Of a stretch of 9,417 bases of DNA, positions 7,001 to 9,417 are shown piece by piece (position 1 is the stretch's first letter; every line of letters begins with the position of its first letter). Below the pieces are notes generated by a model, which was not told the DNA's origin, searched no databases, and saw only the letters and a program-made list of their open reading frames with translations. The translations under genes were made by a program, and so were the position numbers. The DNA lies in assembly GCA_900766775.1 (NCBI GenBank), contig CAAFXN010000058.1:1-9417 (forward strand), given 5' to 3'. The stretch comes from Bacteroidales bacterium. GTDB taxonomy: Bacteria > Bacteroidota > Bacteroidia > Bacteroidales > Paludibacteraceae.

Positions 7001-7486
7001 GTAGTAAGTACCGGATAGCGTACGCTCGTTATCCGTATAAGTAGTCCAAGAACTTTGACCACTAAACCATTCACCTATTTGAATGGCATTCGTCGGTACA
7101 CCAAGACTACCTGCTGTGGGTTGTGTGCCATCGGTTGGAACAAGATAGACATACATACAATCGTAACCTCTTTGACCAGTTCCTTTCCAATCAAACGAGA
7201 TTTGTACATCCCCTGTAAGCACTTCATCGCAATATGTCCATACAGTAGAAGTGGCAGACTTATTATACGCATAAGATACGCCACTTGAAACATACATGGC
7301 ATAGGAACCACTGCCGTTAGAGCCGGCGTAGGTGTTGATAATCCACTTGTTGGTTTGTGAGCCGTTTACGAAATGCCAGTGGGCATTTTCTTCTGTATTC
7401 TCAAAATCAAAAGTGTACACTGCTGCCCATCCAGATATGTTCATGAGCAGGAAACAGAAAAGAGCGTAGAGATAGTGTCTTTTCAT
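4025..7486 (-). CDS. Exported adhesin-like protein: two jelly-roll modules, multiple FnIII-like repeats, C-terminal tail
   Basis: A 1153-aa protein. Signal peptide at 1-22 (MKRHYLYALFCFLLMNISGW, then AA). Residues about 24-188 resemble a cleaved-adhesin/MAM-type jelly roll: TFDFEN at the start, then W, GDVQISFDWKG, Y-x-YFMWHN and IAIDNVRI at the end. About 197-275 is FnIII-like. A second jelly-roll module covers about 276-427 (W-x-x-N in NGWSSND, SWLIRP, GTYYIGLQ, YVSGVSV). Then come seven FnIII-like repeats of about 90-97 residues (roughly 440-540, 541-636, 637-730, 731-822, 825-920, 925-1015, 1018-1107), marked by GLEPSTDYTFR, GLMPETEYYFRAY, NLVPNETYELRA and similar G-L-x-P-x-x-x-Y motifs. 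Residues 1126-1150 form the tail also found on the gene 1251-3728. The ATG at 7486 is chosen because the signal peptide begins there. A cell-surface binding or scaffold role is inferred; ligand and partner are unknown. No catalytic domain was seen. Confidence 0.9.
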   Translation of the reverse strand: MKRHYLYALFCFLLMNISGWAAVYTFDFENTEENAHWHFVNGSQTNKWIINTYAGSNGSGSYAMYVSSGVSYAYNKSATSTVWTYCDEVLTGDVQISFDWKGTGQRGYDCMYVYLVPTDGTQPTAGSLGVPTNAIQIGEWFSGQSSWTTYTDNERTLSGTYYLYFMWHNNASSGGTPIAIDNVRIRMEKTLPPLPANHFTILSDSVSQSKAVVKALYETESTTVERVGYTVAGDTVWMPNATDTIVCALDSLHPHYEYNIHFLAEDTVLNMNTQVFVDNCDKSPYENGWSSNDSAWDNNYRYYGCERYIHEYSLAINNNSWLIRPIYLEAGIPYEIQCVTWFLDINGWTEVSMDTICVAIGNSVDIAQMTILQKINPPLYTGSCSPIPEPCIITYTPDTSGTYYIGLQGIATYMPIYVSGVSVTRPPYHSLGFHYRDTTVITRDIEVSMESIDATQGSLHVRGTYDAGDALLGQTNGIKWRAAGESYTFISFNKADSAGVMDTIITGLEPSTDYTFRMYFDLADSTQVTSSMFTLTTDSIRAYCSLSTPQHITQSTCGVHVSFDLGDLPIGTTKGIEFKKTTSYGYYNRIVLSDSLTTFDTIVSGLMPETEYYFRAYYTDRNGSTTYSEVLEVTTRSIVNSITFGEPTQTTIPFTFKYDAGDAKPEYTKVEWISDNGDRGSIYYYSDTTFTAQHDTVLTNLVPNETYELRASVYFENTTIRTDYLTIQTLPVTVGEPQLVGHGQTYLEIGLTNDYGDATLVREEVEFSTDVLYQLPDTTIALTNGFVKYNNLYPGMHYFYRAVLETEEAGVQHSPWIEVQTKYIGLQTDEADGITNTAATLHGSVDCDQESYTEVGFEWIRSDAPETVHPYRILITDRTDEQLAFRIVGLSRDHYYNFRTYCKYQTQTYYGEWVGFLTTDAEETVAPYVETLGASVDGQGVLMEGYAKEGTEPFLQIGFESWEKGSSIVRTTIVENSVMKAYMPETQSYHTYQFRAYAKTPAGVTYGETLEVEVGYIEQDIPNVVVVPSIHSAEFRWSSIKNAGKYSLLLFDDIWLEHKVDEATLPSSKTSYISEGLFANTIYYFAVRAYNEQEQMIAEEIGSFTTLKEEMGMQEAEAGSEAGVQKVLRDGQVLIIRNGKAYTMMGKEVLDAK

Positions 7487-7852
7487 AAGAAATGATGTGT
7501 TTTGTGGGGTAGTGTGCTCCTGTGCCACCTCGGATAAAGATAAAATGAAAGCGTGGAGCCTTATCTCCTGCCTATTCTCTCATCAGAGGTTCCGGAATAA
7601 CCTTTCTACAAGAATTGACAACTAACGCCCACGCCCGATACGACGAACTGCTATATGCACATACAGCAGGATAGTCATATCCTGTGGCGTCTATTGCTAA
7701 TCTTGCTTCGGGTAGATGAATCTTCCGGATTCCCGATGACCAAAACAAGCGGTAATAAACGCTTTTTTATGTTAAAGAGCCAACTGTGAGTAAGCGACTT
7801 CTCGGGCGTTAACGGGCATTGCACGCCCCACCCGCAGCCCTACTCATAGTTT
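7487..7852 (-). promoter_or_regulatory. Long structured 5' leader of the adhesin-like gene (possible cis-regulatory RNA or separate sRNA)
   Basis: About 365 nt lie between the predicted transcript start and the ATG, with no credible ORF. Plus-strand coordinates of visible pairings: 7588-7591/7599-7602 (extendable); 7648-7652/7665-7669 with inner 7654-7657/7660-7663 (the intervening mismatch becomes G-U only in minus-strand RNA); 7668-7673/7678-7683 (perfect 6 bp); 7708-7712/7732-7736 enclosing GAAT/ATTC; 7747-7751/7760-7764. 7802-7809 can pair either with 7631-7638 (8 bp, closing a domain of about 180 nt) or, in part, with 7823-7828 (6 bp). I recognise no known riboswitch class, and I looked for tRNA, tmRNA and RNase P signatures without success. 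Confidence 0.45.
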
Positions 7853-7858
7853 CGCCGA

Positions 7859-7889
7859 CAAAGATACAACAAATTTTGCAAATATGCAA
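7859..7889 (-). promoter_or_regulatory. Promoter upstream of the adhesin-like gene, with inverted repeat over -33
   Basis: On the minus strand the -33 TTG is at 7889-7887 and the -7 TATCTTTG at 7866-7859, spacer 20 nt. An inverted repeat TTTGCA-N4-TGCAAA (7875-7890) covers the -33 region. The block from 7859 to about 7900 matches 3784-3825 at 37 of 42 positions. Nothing else on the minus strand lies between here and the gene at 7486, so it most likely drives that gene through a long leader, or an RNA within that leader. Confidence 0.72.
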
Positions 7890-7957
7890 ATGTTTCTTGT
7901 ATTTTTTGCCTTTCTGCGCATAATCTGCCATTCTACACACAGGGGCAACGAGGGGGA

Positions 7958-8023
7958 GACCTGCGGACGACCCGCGATAGACCCGCGGACGACCCGCGAT
8001 AGACCCGCGATAGACCCGCGAAA
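7958..8023. repeat. Six-copy 11-bp GC-rich minisatellite
   Basis: Six head-to-tail 11-mers on the plus strand: GACCTGCGGAC, GACCCGCGATA, GACCCGCGGAC, GACCCGCGATA, GACCCGCGATA, GACCCGCGAAA. The first seven or eight bases (GACCCGCG) are nearly fixed and the last three alternate between GAC and ATA. It lies in the spacer between the kds operon terminator and the adhesin promoter. Because 11 is not a multiple of 3, every frame reads through with an 11-residue period (for example VYRGS/RGSIAG on the minus strand), which creates spurious ORFs. The flanks 7901-7957 and 8024-8097 show no further feature I can name. Confidence 0.9.
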
Positions 8024-8097
8024 AAATGAGCGGTGGGTATGGACACAAGAGAGCGGAAGTGTGAACACACACAACTACTTTTCGAGACGAAATACAC

Positions 8098-8136
8098 TAA
8101 AAAAAAGTGTGCCGGCACAGATGGGCACCGGCACGC
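8098..8136 (-). terminator. Rho-independent terminator of the kdsA-kdsD operon
   Basis: GTGCCGG (8109-8115) pairs with CCGGCAC (8128-8134), extended by a G-U and a G-C pair (8107-8108 with 8135-8136), 9 bp in all, with a 12-nt loop. On the minus strand it is followed at once by eight T (8106-8099). It lies about 30 nt past the kdsD stop codon (8166-8168). A second small hairpin, CTTCG/CGAAG (8148-8152/8158-8162), sits between the stop and the terminator. Confidence 0.88.
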
Positions 8137-8165
8137 AGACTACTCGACTTCGGGAGACGAAGCCG

Positions 8166-9116
8166 CTACACAAAATCGATGATATGGTGTATGGAGATAA
8201 TACCGATGATGGGCTCGGTCTCGGGGGTCTCGGTTACCGCCAGCGTGGTGATGTTGTAGCGGTCCATGATGGCGAGCGCGTCAGTGAGCAAGGCATCTTT
8301 GTGGATACGCTTGTAGGACGGGGTCATCATGTCGCGCGCCACGATATGGAGGTCTTCGTACTTCTGTATCGCGCGTCGGAGGTCGCCGTCGGTGATGATA
8401 CCCACGCACTGTTCTCCGTCATAGACCATCGTCATGCCGAGGTGTTTCTCCGTCATCTCGCCCACCAGTTCGCGGAAAGGTGTCGTTACCTGCACGCGCG
8501 GGACGCTCCTCTGCATACGGTTCTTCACGCGCGCCAGCAACTGCCGTCCCAGTGCCCCGCCCGGGTGGTAGAGCGCGAAGTTCTCTGCCTTGAATTGCCG
8601 TTTCTCCATGAGGCAGACCGTCAGCGCGTCGCCCATGAGTGCCGTTGCTGTAGTCGAGGTGGTGGGTGCCAACCCGAGCGGGCATGCCTCTTTGTCCACA
8701 TGGATCGAAATCGTCAGGTCTGCCTGTTGCGCCAGCGGCGACTTCACATCGCCCGTCATGGCGATGATACGGCAACCGATATTGCGTAGCGGGGCAATCA
8801 CGTTCAGTATCTCGTTGGTGCTGCCGCTGTTGCTCACCAGCATCACCACGTCTGCTCCGCTCACCATGCCCAAGTCGCCGTGCACCGCCTCCACGGCGTT
8901 CACGAAGATGGCGGGCGTACCCGTGGAAGCCAGCGAGGAGGCTATCTTATGCCCGATGATACCCGTCTTGCCGATACCCATCACCACCAACTTGCCGCGG
9001 CAGGCATCTATCATCTCCACCGCCTCGTCAAAACGCTCATCAATGGACAAACCGAGTTTCTCCAACTCGGTTATCTCTTCTGCAAATATCTCTTTCGCTC
9101 TTTCGGAATAACTCAT
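8166..9116 (-). CDS. kdsD: D-arabinose 5-phosphate isomerase (KpsF/GutQ/KdsD family)
   Basis: A 316-aa protein with a sugar isomerase (SIS) domain at about 30-190 and two CBS domains at about 200-316, the standard full-length arrangement. It interconverts ribulose 5-phosphate and arabinose 5-phosphate in the cytosol, the first committed step to KDO for lipopolysaccharide. Visible motifs are GIGKTG (47-52), HGDLGM (79-84), SNSGSTNE (95-102) and HPGGALGR (184-191). K50, E102, E143 and H184 align at a constant offset of nine with the catalytic residues reported for E. coli KdsD (K59, E111, E152, H193). The CBS pair contains VGIITDGDLRR and ends with IGIISIHHII. Its ATG overlaps the kdsA stop by ATGA, implying translational coupling, and its product feeds KdsA. 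A capsule-dedicated KpsF role is less likely given this pairing. Confidence 0.95.
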   Translation of the reverse strand: MSYSERAKEIFAEEITELEKLGLSIDERFDEAVEMIDACRGKLVVMGIGKTGIIGHKIASSLASTGTPAIFVNAVEAVHGDLGMVSGADVVMLVSNSGSTNEILNVIAPLRNIGCRIIAMTGDVKSPLAQQADLTISIHVDKEACPLGLAPTTSTTATALMGDALTVCLMEKRQFKAENFALYHPGGALGRQLLARVKNRMQRSVPRVQVTTPFRELVGEMTEKHLGMTMVYDGEQCVGIITDGDLRRAIQKYEDLHIVARDMMTPSYKRIHKDALLTDALAIMDRYNITTLAVTETPETEPIIGIISIHHIIDFV

Positions 9117-9417
9117 AACGTCTTATTGAGATTATCTATCGCCAGTGCGCTACGCAGCACCTGCTCTATATCGCTCAGCCTCAGTTGGTTAGCCGCGTCG
9201 GAGATGGCTTTGTCGGGGTCGGGGTGCACTTCAAGGAACAGCCCGTCTATGCCCACTGCCACCGCTGCCCGCACGAGGTAGGGCACCATCGCGCGGTTGC
9301 CGCCCGTTACCCCCGCTTGGCTCGAAGGCTGCTGCACGGCATGCGTCGCGTCGAACACCACGGGGCAACCGTACTCGCGCATCCGCACCAGAGAGGTCAT
9401 GTCCACCACGATATTGC
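9113..9417 (-). CDS. kdsA: 3-deoxy-8-phosphooctulonate synthase, C-terminal part (5' end outside window)
   Basis: About 101 C-terminal residues are present; the gene runs off the right edge. The readable sequence starts NIVVDMTSLVRM and contains CPVVFDATHAVQQPS (the family's CPV-x-FD-x-THA-x-Q block), GGNRAMVPYLVRAAVAVGIDGLFLE, and EVHPDPDKAISDAANQLRL, all diagnostic of KdsA. The enzyme condenses phosphoenolpyruvate with arabinose 5-phosphate to give KDO-8-phosphate, using the product of the downstream kdsD. The stop TGA overlaps the kdsD ATG by 4 nt. The start codon and operon promoter are not in the window. Confidence 0.95.
   Translation of the reverse strand, partial: NIVVDMTSLVRMREYGCPVVFDATHAVQQPSSQAGVTGGNRAMVPYLVRAAVAVGIDGLFLEVHPDPDKAISDAANQLRLSDIEQVLRSALAIDNLNKTL

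Noticed and set aside
7535..7542. Second promoter close to the adhesin gene (TATCTTTA on the minus strand)
   Set aside because: The last base of the -7 box deviates and there is no TTG at the -33 position.
7747..7764. AAGCG/CGCTT hairpin with T tract as a plus-strand terminator
   Set aside because: The stem is only 5 bp and there is no plus-strand gene upstream for it to terminate; it is more likely part of the leader fold.
7809..7847. 12-codon minicistron at the start of the adhesin leader (MSRAAGGACNAR)
   Set aside because: Its ATG lies only a few nucleotides after the predicted transcript start, and it has no runs of a regulatory amino acid; nothing supports translation.
7958..8023. Possible CRISPR array
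   Set aside because: Units are 11 bp and contiguous without spacers, and no cas genes are present.
7884..8789. 301-aa plus-strand ORF across the minisatellite and into kdsD
   Set aside because: It runs through an 11-bp repeat that is open in every frame and is then antisense to a confident kdsD.

Overview
The window looks like a chromosomal segment of a Bacteroidales-type (Bacteroidota) bacterium. Three promoters can be read, each with a TTG at -33, a 20-nt spacer and an identical TATCTTTG -7 box, which is the Bacteroidota housekeeping pattern. Start codons lack Shine-Dalgarno sequences. Two large exported proteins end in a short shared tail of a kind seen in Bacteroidales surface proteins, and the two right-hand genes belong to KDO (LPS) synthesis.

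Layout, left to right. (1) About 16-1237: a complete IS110-family insertion sequence of about 1.22 kb, with one DEDD/serine transposase gene (238-1200, +) preceded by a non-coding left end. That left end reads as a bridge RNA. Four guide segments match, in the expected order and strand sense, the left flank, right flank, right end and left end of this copy, and all meet on one GT core. (2) 1251-3728 (-): an exported 825-aa protein made of about six degenerate beta-rich repeats; the IS sits 13 bp beyond its stop codon. (3) 3729-4024: promoter of gene 2 and a strong hairpin that probably terminates gene 3. (4) 4025-7486 (-): an exported 1153-aa adhesin-like protein with two jelly-roll (cleaved-adhesin-like) modules and seven or eight fibronectin-III-like repeats. 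(5) 7487-8165: a non-coding stretch with a structured leader of about 365 nt for gene 3, its promoter, a six-copy 11-bp minisatellite, and the terminator of the kds operon. (6) 8166-9417 (-): kdsD and the 3' part of kdsA, overlapping by 4 nt; together they supply arabinose 5-phosphate and convert it to KDO-8-phosphate.

The two surface-protein genes appear to form a co-regulated pair. Their promoters share a 42-bp block (37 identities) with a TTGCA-N4-TGCAA inverted repeat over the -33 box, and their C-termini share a tail that may direct secretion or anchoring. All cellular genes lie on the minus strand and only the IS is on the plus strand. The most notable items are the legible IS110 bridge RNA and the structured leader in front of the adhesin gene. 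No CRISPR, tRNA, rRNA or defence system was seen.
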